Of a stretch of 64,000 bases of DNA, positions 26,344 through 34,847 are shown piece by piece. The stretch is from Aliisedimentitalea scapharcae (GTDB lineage Bacteria > Pseudomonadota > Alphaproteobacteria > Rhodobacterales > Rhodobacteraceae): positions 13,524-77,523 of the forward strand of contig NZ_CP123588.1 in assembly GCF_045277565.1 (NCBI RefSeq). The letters run 5' to 3'. A program made the translations under genes and the position numbers. Position 1 is the stretch's first letter, and each line of letters opens with the position of its first letter. The notes under the pieces were generated by a model, which was not told where the DNA came from, searched no databases, and saw nothing but the letters and a program-made list of their open reading frames with translations.

Positions 26344-26846
26344 CCTGTGTTGTCGTCAATGATGCGTCCTGTCTGATCGACTTGAAGAAGGGAGAGTTGC
26401 TGCACGTCCTGCTGCGGCTGCCCTATCGCTTCATCGTGCCCCTGCCCATCCGTGAGGAGGAGCTGCTCGATTTCACGGCGCAGGAATGGCGGATGCTCGA
26501 AGACGGTGGCCTCGCCACCTACGATCTGCCGGGGGAAGAAGTCGCGCGGGTTTTCGCTCTAAAGCGGGAACATAGCCGCCTGTCGGCCAATGATTGCTTC
26601 GCCCTCGTGACGACAACCTGCCAGGAAAACGGCATCCTCCTGACCGGCGACAACCTTCTACGCAAGGTCGCCACCGCTCGCGCGGTGCGCGTTCATGGCG
26701 TCCTCTGGATCATCGACGAGCTGCACGCCGCCGAAGCCTGCGATGTCGGGCTTCTTGTCTCCGCCCTGCAAATCTGGCGGGCGGATGAGGCGGTCTTCCT
26801 ACCCCCCGCCGAGATCGACAAGCGGCTGCGCCGTCTCGGGGCATAA
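26340..26846 (+). CDS. PIN-domain protein, probable toxin partner
   Basis: A 168-residue PIN-like protein: VVVNDASCLIDLKKGELL for the first acidic residues, SANDCFALVTTTCQ and ILLTGDNLLRKVA for the later aspartates. This resembles the DUF3368/VapC-like ribonuclease fold. It starts with GTG at 26340 inside the stop region of the upstream gene. The pairing with an XRE-ImmA protein is a recurrent toxin-antitoxin arrangement, here probably for plasmid stability or defence. RNA targets are unknown. Confidence 0.75.
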   Translation: MTCVVVNDASCLIDLKKGELLHVLLRLPYRFIVPLPIREEELLDFTAQEWRMLEDGGLATYDLPGEEVARVFALKREHSRLSANDCFALVTTTCQENGILLTGDNLLRKVATARAVRVHGVLWIIDELHAAEACDVGLLVSALQIWRADEAVFLPPAEIDKRLRRLGA

Positions 26847-27001
26847 TCTGAACAAGGTGGAGATGGCTGGACCCTGCCCACAACGTTCCGAGCGAAAGAT
26901 CGAACGGTCATGCAAACCAGCCCCTTTTTTCGGCGTCAAAAAGCATCGTTTGTGACATTCAGCGTTACGGAAGCTACGCGCAGGTCGCCATGCCCGCCAC
27001 C

Positions 27002-29014
27002 CTATCGCGCAACCAGCCTTTCACCATCCTCCTCTCGCAGCATCGCTTCCATGTCGTCCAAGCCATCGACTGCAGAGCGCATCTGCGCCTCATCAGCTAC
27101 GCTCGCTGCCTCTGCATCGGCGACCTGGCTTCCAAAATCCATCTCCATCTGGCGCTGTTCCTCGGCGATAACGGTTTGAACGACAGGCGCGGTCTTTTTT
27201 GGAGCGACGTCGGTTTGCTTTGACGTTTGGCTGCCAGCATCTTGGTGTGCGGTCTCCACAACGGCGTCAGACCCACCTGGTCCGTTCGAAGGCGGAGTCA
27301 TCGGCATGGCGCGCACACTCAGCGGCAGCGTGCCTTGCGATCCCCCTCCCCCCGGCTCTGGAAACGGCAATTCACCCGTCTGCGCCGCGTGGATCGCTTT
27401 GAACAGCCGGTCGTCAAAATACTGAATCCGCTTTGCACGGACCGGCATCTGGGCATCGATCACCATGACAATCTCGTCAAGCGGCAGGCGGCGTGCTTCA
27501 TCTTCAGGCAACAACGAGCTTTCTTCGGTCCGGGTCGACTGGCTGCGCCCTTCAAAGGGGTTCTTGCCGATGGACTGGGAGCGCGTGATTACGGTCTTCG
27601 TGGTCTTGCCGACCGCCTTGCTCAGCTCCTCGACAGTCTTTTCATCCGAGGGCGTGAGGTAGAGCTTCACGCCCGCGTTGCCCTGCAGCGCACGGCGGGT
27701 GTTCTCGCCATAGATTTCATCGAGGGCGGGGATGGTTTGGGTGACCACGGCCAGGTGACCACGATAGGTCCGCAGAGTCTCGATGCTCTCGACCACGATG
27801 GGCATCTTGCCGAGGCGGTTGAACTCGTCGAGCATGATCATCACCGGCCACGGCTCGTCTGGCCCGGGATCCTTCTCCTGCATGGCGGAAAGGAGATCGG
27901 AGAAGAAGAGCCGGATCAGCGGCGCCAGCGGCTTCACCATGAGGGGCTGGACCACGAGATAGACCGAAAAGGGTTTCTTCCGGATCGTTCGGAAGTCAAA
28001 GTCCGAGACCGCCGTCGCCTCGTCAATGGCCGGGTTCTGCCATTGATCGAGCCCCGAGGTCATCAGAAGCGAGACGTAAGAGGTCAGCGTATCGTTGTTG
28101 GTCGAGGCCAGCCGCGTGAAGATCAGCTTGGCGGCCCTGTTATCCACCTCGTGGCCGCGCGCGAAGTATTCCTTTTGCTTGTTTCCGCCCGAGGCCGCGA
28201 TGCGGTAGATCTCACCCAAGGTGGGGCGCTTGCGCTGGAAGGCTAGAAGCCCCGCCGCCACGAAGAGATCGATCCCGCCCTTGAGGAGGCCCTGCACCCG
28301 GTCGTTGTCGCTCTGCAGGAAGAGCGTCGCGAGAAGCTGCAATTCCATCTGCTGGCGCGCGGGATCTTTCAGCTCAAAGATGCGCAAGAGCGGGTTGTAG
28401 CGATGCGTGCGCTTGCCCTCCCAATCGGTGGGGGCAAAGCGATAGACCTTGTCGCCCTGGGCTGCGCGGTGCCGGGCCGTGGCCTCAAAGCACTCGCCCT
28501 TCACATCGAGCGTCACGGCGGAGCCTTGCCAGGTCAGCAGGTTCGGAATGACGAAGCCCGTGGTCTTGCCGCGGCCCGTGGGGGCCACGATCAGCGCATG
28601 CGGGAAAACCTTGGAGCAAATGTAATTGGCGCGGGAGCCCGGCGTCCCCAGCTTGCCGAGGATGAACCCGGTCCCTGGCGCCCCGAAGAACCCATTGGCC
28701 TTCATCTCGCGCGCGGTCTGCCAATGGGTCTGGCCAAACCGTGTCAGGGCGGACCCCGAGAGGGCGAGGCTCAACATCAGGCCGGCGGCGGCGAAGCTGC
28801 CGATGATCAGGTGAATAAGTTGCGCGTCCTCCGGGCGGCGGTCCAGGATCGCAAGATAGTTCTGCGCGATATAGGCAAAGTCGATCTCGGCCCCAAAGCC
28901 GAGATCCTGGTAGGTCAGCACCGCCGAGGCGATGGTATAGCCCATGGCGGCGGTCACCAGCGTTACCAACAAGACACCGGTCGCGATCCGCGCCTTTCCC
29001 ATGGGCGCGCTCAA
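27002..29014 (-). CDS. virD4: VirD4/TraG-type coupling protein
   Basis: A 670-residue T4CP. Two N-terminal membrane segments lie at about residues 11-31 and 64-86. Walker A APTGRGKT is at about 144-151, followed by GFVIPNLLTWQGSAV. Walker B is MIMLDEFNRLGKM. It hands the relaxase-DNA complex to the VirB channel. The C-terminal 130 residues are low-complexity and acidic. Its ATG overlaps the relaxase stop by 4 bases. It is separated from virB6 by the CBASS/PIN cargo. Confidence 0.93.
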   Translation of the reverse strand: MSAPMGKARIATGVLLVTLVTAAMGYTIASAVLTYQDLGFGAEIDFAYIAQNYLAILDRRPEDAQLIHLIIGSFAAAGLMLSLALSGSALTRFGQTHWQTAREMKANGFFGAPGTGFILGKLGTPGSRANYICSKVFPHALIVAPTGRGKTTGFVIPNLLTWQGSAVTLDVKGECFEATARHRAAQGDKVYRFAPTDWEGKRTHRYNPLLRIFELKDPARQQMELQLLATLFLQSDNDRVQGLLKGGIDLFVAAGLLAFQRKRPTLGEIYRIAASGGNKQKEYFARGHEVDNRAAKLIFTRLASTNNDTLTSYVSLLMTSGLDQWQNPAIDEATAVSDFDFRTIRKKPFSVYLVVQPLMVKPLAPLIRLFFSDLLSAMQEKDPGPDEPWPVMIMLDEFNRLGKMPIVVESIETLRTYRGHLAVVTQTIPALDEIYGENTRRALQGNAGVKLYLTPSDEKTVEELSKAVGKTTKTVITRSQSIGKNPFEGRSQSTRTEESSLLPEDEARRLPLDEIVMVIDAQMPVRAKRIQYFDDRLFKAIHAAQTGELPFPEPGGGGSQGTLPLSVRAMPMTPPSNGPGGSDAVVETAHQDAGSQTSKQTDVAPKKTAPVVQTVIAEEQRQMEMDFGSQVADAEAASVADEAQMRSAVDGLDDMEAMLREEDGERLVAR

Positions 29015-31350
29015 TGGACCTGACCCCGCTCGGTCTCGCCATCCACGTCTGTCGTGCGATGTTTTTCATATTCGGTGTCGGCAAGATCATCGACCACCTG
29101 GCGCAAGGCCTCCGTGTTGGCCGTCGCTGCATCCGATTGCAGATAGACCTTGGCGACATAGAGTCGGTCGAGGCGGTCCTCGAGAACCTTGTCCAGCGCA
29201 TCAGCATCGCCAGATGTGAGCCGGTCGAGTTGGCGAACGTCCAGCACCCGCGCGATCTCGCCACGGAAGGCGTCCCGCTCCGCCTCGGTCTCGAAGGGGG
29301 CGGACAACTCCCCCGCCCGCTCATGGTCCACGACACGCGCAATCTCGTCTGCGAGGCGGTCGGCACGGTCAGACTGCGGCGCAGTTTCACCGCGGGCTGC
29401 GAGGAGTGTGTCGCGCGTTCCAGACCCAAGCCCGTCGCGCATCTCGGTTTCGCGGCGGACCTGATTGATGGCCTCCGTGTCCCGGATCTCGACGACAGCC
29501 GCATAGGTCGCACCGAGCCCACGGGCGAGGTGGGACGGCATGTCCGGATAGCGCGCGCGCAAGTCATCCGTGACTGCATCTGCAACGGGCGTGCGGACGT
29601 CGCGTCCCTCCATGATGCGGTCGACCTCGCTGGTGATCTCGCTGGCGCGGGCCGCGTCGGTGATGGTCTCCCTGTAGGGCTCAGACCGGTCGATCACATC
29701 GCCGGGACGTGCGAGCAGGTCCGGGTGTGCCGCGAGATATGCGCGCTGCTCGGTCTCGATCCGGCGCTCCGCCCTTGAGACAACCTCCCAGTCCCGGTCC
29801 TCCACCTGCTGCGCTGTCAGGCCCTCTGCGCGCATCTCCTGACGAATTGTCCCTTCCATCGCCCGGACCGCGCCCTCATGATAATGGAACTGCTCGCTGT
29901 CCGGTTCCGCTTCCATGACACCATCCCGGCGCAGGACGTTCTCCCGTTCCAAAAGCGTACCAAGCGCGACATGCACATCGTTGAGAATGTCGCGCGCCTG
30001 TTCCAGATCGGCGCGGCGTTCGAGATTCAGATCGCGCGCCTCAGCCACTTTGGAGAGATCATTGGCGATCCATTGATGCTCGAGCGCTGCATTTGAGGCG
30101 CCCGTCTCGATCCGGGCCACCACTTCCGATGTGCTGATGCCCGTGCCCCGTAGTGCTACGTCAATGCGCGATCTCAGGTCGGGCTCGGCCAGTCGCTCGC
30201 GCTGGCTGGCGTCGATATTGGCTTCGGAATAGATCCCGCCCTCCGAGGGGGTCTCTGACAGCGCGGATGATCGCAAACCGAGAGGCTGCATGTGCTGGAC
30301 CTGCGTCTGGATCTCGATGAGGCGTTTTTCCAGCACGGGACGTTCCGCGTCAGACTTCTCTGCGATCATGCCCTGCACCCGCGCGAGCTTTTCCGCATAG
30401 AGGCTTCTCAGGTCCTCGAAACTTTGATCCTCGGCCATATACACATCTCCTGTTCGGTCCACCTGCCCGCCATGCGCCAGCACCTCGCCCGCGCGAAATA
30501 GCGCCGCGGCAATATCCTCGCGGGCCTCGCGGGAGGCCTCCGTGGCAAGCGAATGGTAGACGGTTCTGGTGTTGGCGATCTCCGCCAGCGTCCGGGCTAG
30601 GTCGGTCCCAACGCGTTCCCGCTCGCGGGGCGCGCGGCCCTCTTCTTTCGCGGCGTAGACCTCGCGGGTAGGGGCTGGGTAATGTACAGCCCCGCGATCC
30701 ACCCGCCGCGTGGCTTCCAGGCGCACACCATACTTTTCCGCCTCCTCGACCATGGCGAGGCGAAAATCATCATAGTTGAAGCGATGGTTGCGCCCCAGAA
30801 AGAAGAACTCGCCTTCCTGCGAACGGCGGTTCAGCACTAGATGCGCATGCGGGTGATCGCGGTCCTCATGCACCGCGATAATGTAGTCGAAATGCCCCGC
30901 GTCGGTCTGGAAGAACCGCTCGGCCACGTCCGTCGCAATGTCGCGCACATCCTCGCCGCGCGTGCCGATGGGGAAGGACACGAGCATATGGGTGGTCTGT
31001 CCGAGCTTGGGCTTGAAGCCCGCATCCCACCGTTTGGCAAAGCGCTCGGTCAGGTCCTTGATGTCACCGGCCTCGAGCTTCGTCTTGCCATCCAAGAACC
31101 CGCTACTGTCCACGATATGGGTGGACTTGGTCGTGAGGTAATCGAGCTGGTTTGCGAGCTGCGATTTGGTATGCGTGCCCCCGCCCCGGATCGCCTTGAA
31201 GACCGCTGGCCGATGCCCTGCTGCCGCGCGCGCAAGCTGGGTCTGCTTGGCCACGTGCAGACCTTGCATCGAGCCCCGAACGCGGCTCCAGCCATCCCGG
31301 AAGACCTCGCCCGTGACGGCGTGGACAGCATCATTCAGCCGCATGGGCAA
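29011..31350 (-). CDS. VirD2/MobA-like relaxase (MOBP type)
   Basis: A 779-residue relaxase that nicks oriT and pilots the DNA strand. The nucleophilic tyrosine is probably Y71 in NQLDYLTTKS. Motif III is HEDRDHPHAHLV at residues 161-172, with the three-histidine metal site, followed by NRRSQEGEFFFLGR. The long C-terminal half is helical and charged, as in other large MOBP relaxases. The frame begins MPMRLNDAV; MRLNDAV at 31344 is equally possible. It overlaps the mobC-like gene by 20 bases. Confidence 0.9.
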   Translation of the reverse strand: MPMRLNDAVHAVTGEVFRDGWSRVRGSMQGLHVAKQTQLARAAAGHRPAVFKAIRGGGTHTKSQLANQLDYLTTKSTHIVDSSGFLDGKTKLEAGDIKDLTERFAKRWDAGFKPKLGQTTHMLVSFPIGTRGEDVRDIATDVAERFFQTDAGHFDYIIAVHEDRDHPHAHLVLNRRSQEGEFFFLGRNHRFNYDDFRLAMVEEAEKYGVRLEATRRVDRGAVHYPAPTREVYAAKEEGRAPRERERVGTDLARTLAEIANTRTVYHSLATEASREAREDIAAALFRAGEVLAHGGQVDRTGDVYMAEDQSFEDLRSLYAEKLARVQGMIAEKSDAERPVLEKRLIEIQTQVQHMQPLGLRSSALSETPSEGGIYSEANIDASQRERLAEPDLRSRIDVALRGTGISTSEVVARIETGASNAALEHQWIANDLSKVAEARDLNLERRADLEQARDILNDVHVALGTLLERENVLRRDGVMEAEPDSEQFHYHEGAVRAMEGTIRQEMRAEGLTAQQVEDRDWEVVSRAERRIETEQRAYLAAHPDLLARPGDVIDRSEPYRETITDAARASEITSEVDRIMEGRDVRTPVADAVTDDLRARYPDMPSHLARGLGATYAAVVEIRDTEAINQVRRETEMRDGLGSGTRDTLLAARGETAPQSDRADRLADEIARVVDHERAGELSAPFETEAERDAFRGEIARVLDVRQLDRLTSGDADALDKVLEDRLDRLYVAKVYLQSDAATANTEALRQVVDDLADTEYEKHRTTDVDGETERGQVH

Positions 31351-31924
31351 ACTTCCTCAGCGTGGCCGTGGCCTGCAGCTGCATCGCGTCACGACGGCGG
31401 CGCAGGAGCAGATCGATCTCGTCAGCGGAATCCAGAATGAACCGCGCCAGCCCGCGCATCTGCGCAAGACGCAATTCGGTGAACTCGGCACTCGTGCCCC
31501 CCACGGCCCCCTGCCCCATCCGGTTGGCCCGCGTCATCTGCTTGGCGATCTGCGCGACCCCATTGCCGACCTCGTGCAGCGAGGCGCGGTAGCGCGCCAT
31601 CTCTGCTGCCATCTGCGCGTCCGGGACAAACACGCCGCCTGCCGCCTGAATGAGCCGCCGCAGCCCCTCGGCCCGGCTCTCGATCCCGGCTTCGGCCAAC
31701 ACCTCGTCGAGCGCCGCAAGCTCCACAGCCGTAACCTTCACACTGACCGCTAAGACCGGAATTGCGGCATCCGTCTGGCGCTCGGCATCAGCTTTGAGCG
31801 TGTACTGAATCGCCCGCACCGACACGCCAAACCGTTCCGCCAGCACTGAAGTGGAAATGCCTTCCGCAGCTTCGCGAACGATCTCCATGCGGTCCGCATC
31901 TGTGAGACGTTTTGAGCGCGACAT
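31331..31924 (-). CDS. MobC-like relaxosome accessory protein
   Basis: A 197-residue protein. The N-terminal helix-turn-helix part (RLTDADRMEIVREAAEGIS, VLAERFGVSVRAIQYTLKAD) precedes a ribbon-helix-helix-like and MobC-like region (VKVTAVELAALDEVLAEAGI, GLRRLIQAAGGVF, ASLHEVGNGVAQIAKQM). MobC proteins bind oriT and help the relaxase open DNA. It is upstream of and overlaps the relaxase gene, and faces the candidate oriT region. Confidence 0.75.
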   Translation of the reverse strand: MSRSKRLTDADRMEIVREAAEGISTSVLAERFGVSVRAIQYTLKADAERQTDAAIPVLAVSVKVTAVELAALDEVLAEAGIESRAEGLRRLIQAAGGVFVPDAQMAAEMARYRASLHEVGNGVAQIAKQMTRANRMGQGAVGGTSAEFTELRLAQMRGLARFILDSADEIDLLLRRRRDAMQLQATATLRKFAHAAE

Positions 31925-32060
31925 GCGAAGAAAGACCCCCTATTTCCTGCCACCTTCCACCAAGGCTGTCCCTACCTTACGATAATATACTTAGCTGTCA
32001 ATTATATACTTCCGTTGCCTCCGGGCTCAGGCAGCCTTGGTGTCCGCTTCCCCCGCGGCC
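31925..32060. promoter_or_regulatory. Candidate oriT / mob promoter region
   Basis: Perfect 11-base inverted arms, CACCAAGGCTG (31958-31968) and CAGCCTTGGTG (32032-32042), flank an A/T-rich core in a GC-rich setting. The core has a direct repeat ATATACTT at 31985-31992 and 32004-32011. On the minus strand TTGACA (complement of 31996-32001) could be the -35 box of the mobC-relaxase-virD4 operon. Position next to mobC is where MOBP plasmids usually keep oriT. I do not see a known nic consensus, so the call is positional. Confidence 0.45.
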
Positions 32061-32439
32061 CGCAGGGACGCGGCTCTGCCGCCCTCACCACCGGGCGACC
32101 CACCTGTCCTAAGGGTCCCGTCCACCAGCCCCGCCCGAGGGTCTGGCCGAACACGCATGTGTTCGGACGGAACCGCGGGCGGGCGCAAACCCCACCGACA
32201 GGGCGGACAGGCAGGGTCAAGGAGGGCCAGATTTGGCTTGCCAAATCTCTGCCGCAAAAACCGGGAGGCCTTGGCCGATAGGTTTTTGTGGATGGCCCCC
32301 TTGAGGCTGACTGGCCGGTCTGTCGCGGCCTGATCGTTCCGGGGGGAGTGCGTCCATTGAACGCGCAGCGGCCGGCACCAAGGAGGGGTCGCTGCCGGCG
32401 ATCACGCGCGCCGGAACCGGCATCCCTGAAACAGGGATC

Positions 32440-32470
32440 GGGCCGCCCCAAGATCGTCCTGGGGCGGCCC
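32440..32470. terminator. Strong GC hairpin downstream of a small minus-strand gene
   Basis: Perfect 11-base arms GGGCCGCCCCA (32440-32450) and TGGGGCGGCCC (32460-32470) with a 9-base loop, 17 bases beyond the stop of the gene at 32487-32693. There is no T tract, so it may end transcription weakly or protect the mRNA 3' end. The remaining 32061-32439 stretch is GC-rich and I see no gene in it. Confidence 0.5.
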
Positions 32471-32486
32471 ATCCTCGTCAGAGGAT

Positions 32487-32693
32487 TTAGTCCTGGGGAT
32501 CTTTCGCGCTCGGCGGGAACATCACCAGCTCCGAGACCGCGACCGGGAAGTCGAGCTTGAGGCTGAAGAACTCCGAGCCGCCCCCGTTGCGGGTGTTGCG
32601 GAACATCGCACCCACGCGCTGAAAACGGGTGCGCTCCTGGCCATCGGTGTCGGTGAACTTGACGGGGACGGTGGCGACGTAGTGGTTGGTCAT
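32487..32693 (-). CDS. Small hypothetical protein
   Basis: A 68-residue protein beginning MTNHYVATVPVKFTDTDGQE, with FQRVGAMFRNTRNGGGSEFFSLKLDFPVAV, a beta-rich pattern reminiscent of small single-stranded-DNA-binding or DUF736-like plasmid proteins. A good AAGGAG lies 8 bases before the ATG. Function is unknown. It belongs to the minus-strand backbone between the mob genes and the DUF2493 gene. Confidence 0.65.
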   Translation of the reverse strand: MTNHYVATVPVKFTDTDGQERTRFQRVGAMFRNTRNGGGSEFFSLKLDFPVAVSELVMFPPSAKDPQD

Positions 32694-33230
32694 TTGGGTT
32701 ACTCCTTGTTGCGATGGGGATCACCCGGCACGGGGGCAAAAGGCTCGGTCGCAAGCGCAAATGCGGAGGGTCCGCGGCCAGCCGTGGAAGCCGTTTTTGT
32801 GCTTGCCGAAGCGAAGCGCAGGGCACGATTGGGCCGACGCCGTGCGATCCACATCTATGAGCAAAAAGGAGTGATCCGGATGACCCTTGCCATCACGCAG
32901 CCGCCACCATCCGCGTCCGCGTCCCGCCGAGCCTGGCCGGGGTGCTGACGGAGCCCGCCCGCGTGGATGCGATGTTCCGAAACACCACCCGAAGGTTGTG
33001 CAGGTCTTCAGCCTCAAGTGCGACGTCTCGATCCCTCGCGTCTTGCGCAGCTTTCGATGTGCGTGAGGTGCGCACCATCCCCAGCCCATACCGATGCGGA
33101 TGGGCCGCACTCTGACGGACTGGGTAGAGGGATGGCAGTGCCGGCCGCTGCAGACTGCCGATCACGCATGACCGATCGCACGCGCCATGAGACATGACGA
33201 AAGGGCCGCGCCAAGCGCGACCCCCTCTCT
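32694..33230. other. Intergenic stretch without recognised gene
   Basis: About 540 bases between two minus-strand genes. Reading frames here are open on several strands, but none has a ribosome site or recognisable protein pattern. A hairpin GGCCGCGC / GCGCGACC (33204-33211 and 33215-33222), followed on the minus strand by CTTT, lies just beyond the DUF2493 stop and could be its terminator. Confidence 0.4.
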
Positions 33231-34160
33231 TCAATCCTGCGACGCCTTCTTCGCCGGGTCCGCAACCCGCATGACCGTCAGACCTTTCGCTTCCGCCTTC
33301 TGCCCGAGGTTCAGCGCGACCCCGTTGCCGCCGAAGAGTACAACCCCCGTCGCCGCGAACTTGTCGTCCAGCATTTCGTCGTTGCACTTGAACGGTGCCG
33401 CCCGCCCATGCGCGGACCAGCGCGGATCGAAGCGCGCTTGTGCGACACCCCGTGCGCGCGCCCACCGAGCCGCAATCATCTCCGCCCCGTGCTTGCCACC
33501 TTTGTGGCAGAGGAAGATCTCCTGATTGCGGTTCTGCTTGATCCGCTCGCGAACCTTGTCGAGCGTGTTGAAGACCACATCAACATCGGTCCAGTCGGTG
33601 GCGCCTGAGACGATCAGGGGAACCCCCTCGACTTTCGACTTCTCGGCGGTTTCACGGTCGTGCTGCTCCAGGAGCTGCCGCGCCTCGAAGACCGCCCCGG
33701 TCTCTTGCGCCCGGACGCTTGCGCGCGACCCGGCTGCCGGGATGAAGGCGTGGCCCGTCTCGATCTCGTAGCATTCCGCCGCTGCCTCGCTCATCACCTC
33801 GATGGCGCTGACGATCTCGCGCAGCTGCAGAAAGCGCGCCTGCGCCTCTTCGAGCGCAGTCTCGGCGATCTCCGATCCGTCATGGGATTTTGCCAGCGCG
33901 CCGATCTTGTCGGCGGTGCGGTCGACCTCCTTGCCGAGCGCCACCTTGCGGCGCTGCAGGATCGTGGCGAGCCCATGGGCCAGCGGTTCGATCTCTGCTT
34001 CAAGCCCGGTCCCGCGCAACTGCCCGAGCAAAGCCTCGAAGCTCTCGCGGATGATGCAGTCGGTCAGGATGTGATCATCGGGGATCGGCAGCTGCGCGTC
34101 CTTCTCGGTCAGTCCGAATAGCTCGATGGTCTCGTAAGTGTTCGCATTTTCGTAAGCCAT
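33231..34160 (-). CDS. DUF2493 (SLOG-like, YspA-type) domain protein
   Basis: The protein is 309 residues. The N-terminal two-thirds are helical (IIRESFEALLGQLRGTGLEAE, RRKVALGKEVDRTADKIGAL). The C-terminal part reads VPLIVSGATDWTDVDVVFNTLD, IFLCHKGGKHGAEMIAARWA and VVLFGGNGVALNL. This is the DUF2493 Rossmann-like SLOG fold predicted to bind nucleotides or their derivatives. It is very common on conjugative plasmids of alphaproteobacteria. The ATG at 34160 has GGAGA 7-8 bases upstream. Confidence 0.82.
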   Translation of the reverse strand: MAYENANTYETIELFGLTEKDAQLPIPDDHILTDCIIRESFEALLGQLRGTGLEAEIEPLAHGLATILQRRKVALGKEVDRTADKIGALAKSHDGSEIAETALEEAQARFLQLREIVSAIEVMSEAAAECYEIETGHAFIPAAGSRASVRAQETGAVFEARQLLEQHDRETAEKSKVEGVPLIVSGATDWTDVDVVFNTLDKVRERIKQNRNQEIFLCHKGGKHGAEMIAARWARARGVAQARFDPRWSAHGRAAPFKCNDEMLDDKFAATGVVLFGGNGVALNLGQKAEAKGLTVMRVADPAKKASQD

Positions 34161-34847
34161 GTCTGGTCTCCAGTCTTCGGTTCCAAGGCCACCACGTGAG
34201 TGTGGGGGCATGGCCGAATGCCTGGTTTCCGAATCTGCCCGGGTCAGGGACGGCGCAGCCGCCGGCTTGCCGGGCGCAAAAGTTTTCCGAGCGCGGCACC
34301 GGACACATGCGCGCGCTCACGCACGGGACCGCCTCCCACCACAGGCCCCGCCCTCGCCGAAAAGTTTTGCGATCCTTGACGCGGGCTGATTTGGGGGCCA
34401 TCCGGAGGATATGCTTCCACGCTCATGTGTGTGTGTTTTGACGGTAGGTTTGCCCGACCCGAGCAGGCAAACGACCCGACCGGACGCGGGAGACGGATGG
34501 AGCGGCGGGATCGTTTTGGCCTCGGGCCAAAACAGACCAGAGCGCAATCCGGCGGAGCGGCCGGGGAGGGACGTGCTCGCGAGGCGGGCAAACCGGGGGC
34601 CTGGGTGCAACGCCGCGGTGAGGCCGCATGGCCGAATGCGCGACGGACCGAAGGGCCGTTCTCCCCTGCGACACGCGGAGCCGAGCTGGGGAGGCCGCAA
34701 GGCTGGGACTCAGGTTGATGGTCGAGTGCACAAAACCGACACACTCCGCATGCAAACCGTGCAAATTGTCTGGTCTATTAAAGGGTTCGGATGTAGAAAA
34801 GACCCTATCAACGCTGAAAATGATCATTTAGAAAGAGCAGTTCGACT
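34161..34847. other. 687-base non-coding region with several hairpins
   Basis: No convincing gene is seen between the divergent DUF2493 and ietA genes. The stretch holds a perfect hairpin GTTTTGGCC-tcg-GGCCAAAAC at 34513-34533, an inverted pair TTTGCC / GGCAAA around 34447-34472, and a 14-base direct repeat GCATGGCCGAATGC at 34208-34221 and 34626-34639. It also carries two AAAAGTTTT blocks near 34270 and 34360. Such structured DNA could be a single-strand initiation site or regulatory region. Confidence 0.4.

Noticed and set aside
32893..33465. Long minus-strand frame overlapping the DUF2493 gene end
   Set aside because: It lies in another frame of a real gene, is arginine-rich as GC-rich shadow frames are, and has no ribosome site or family pattern.
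34208..34639. The repeated GCATGGCCGAATGC as replication iterons
   Set aside because: Only two copies, 418 bases apart and not in phase; RepC-type plasmids have their origin inside repC, so iterons are not expected here.
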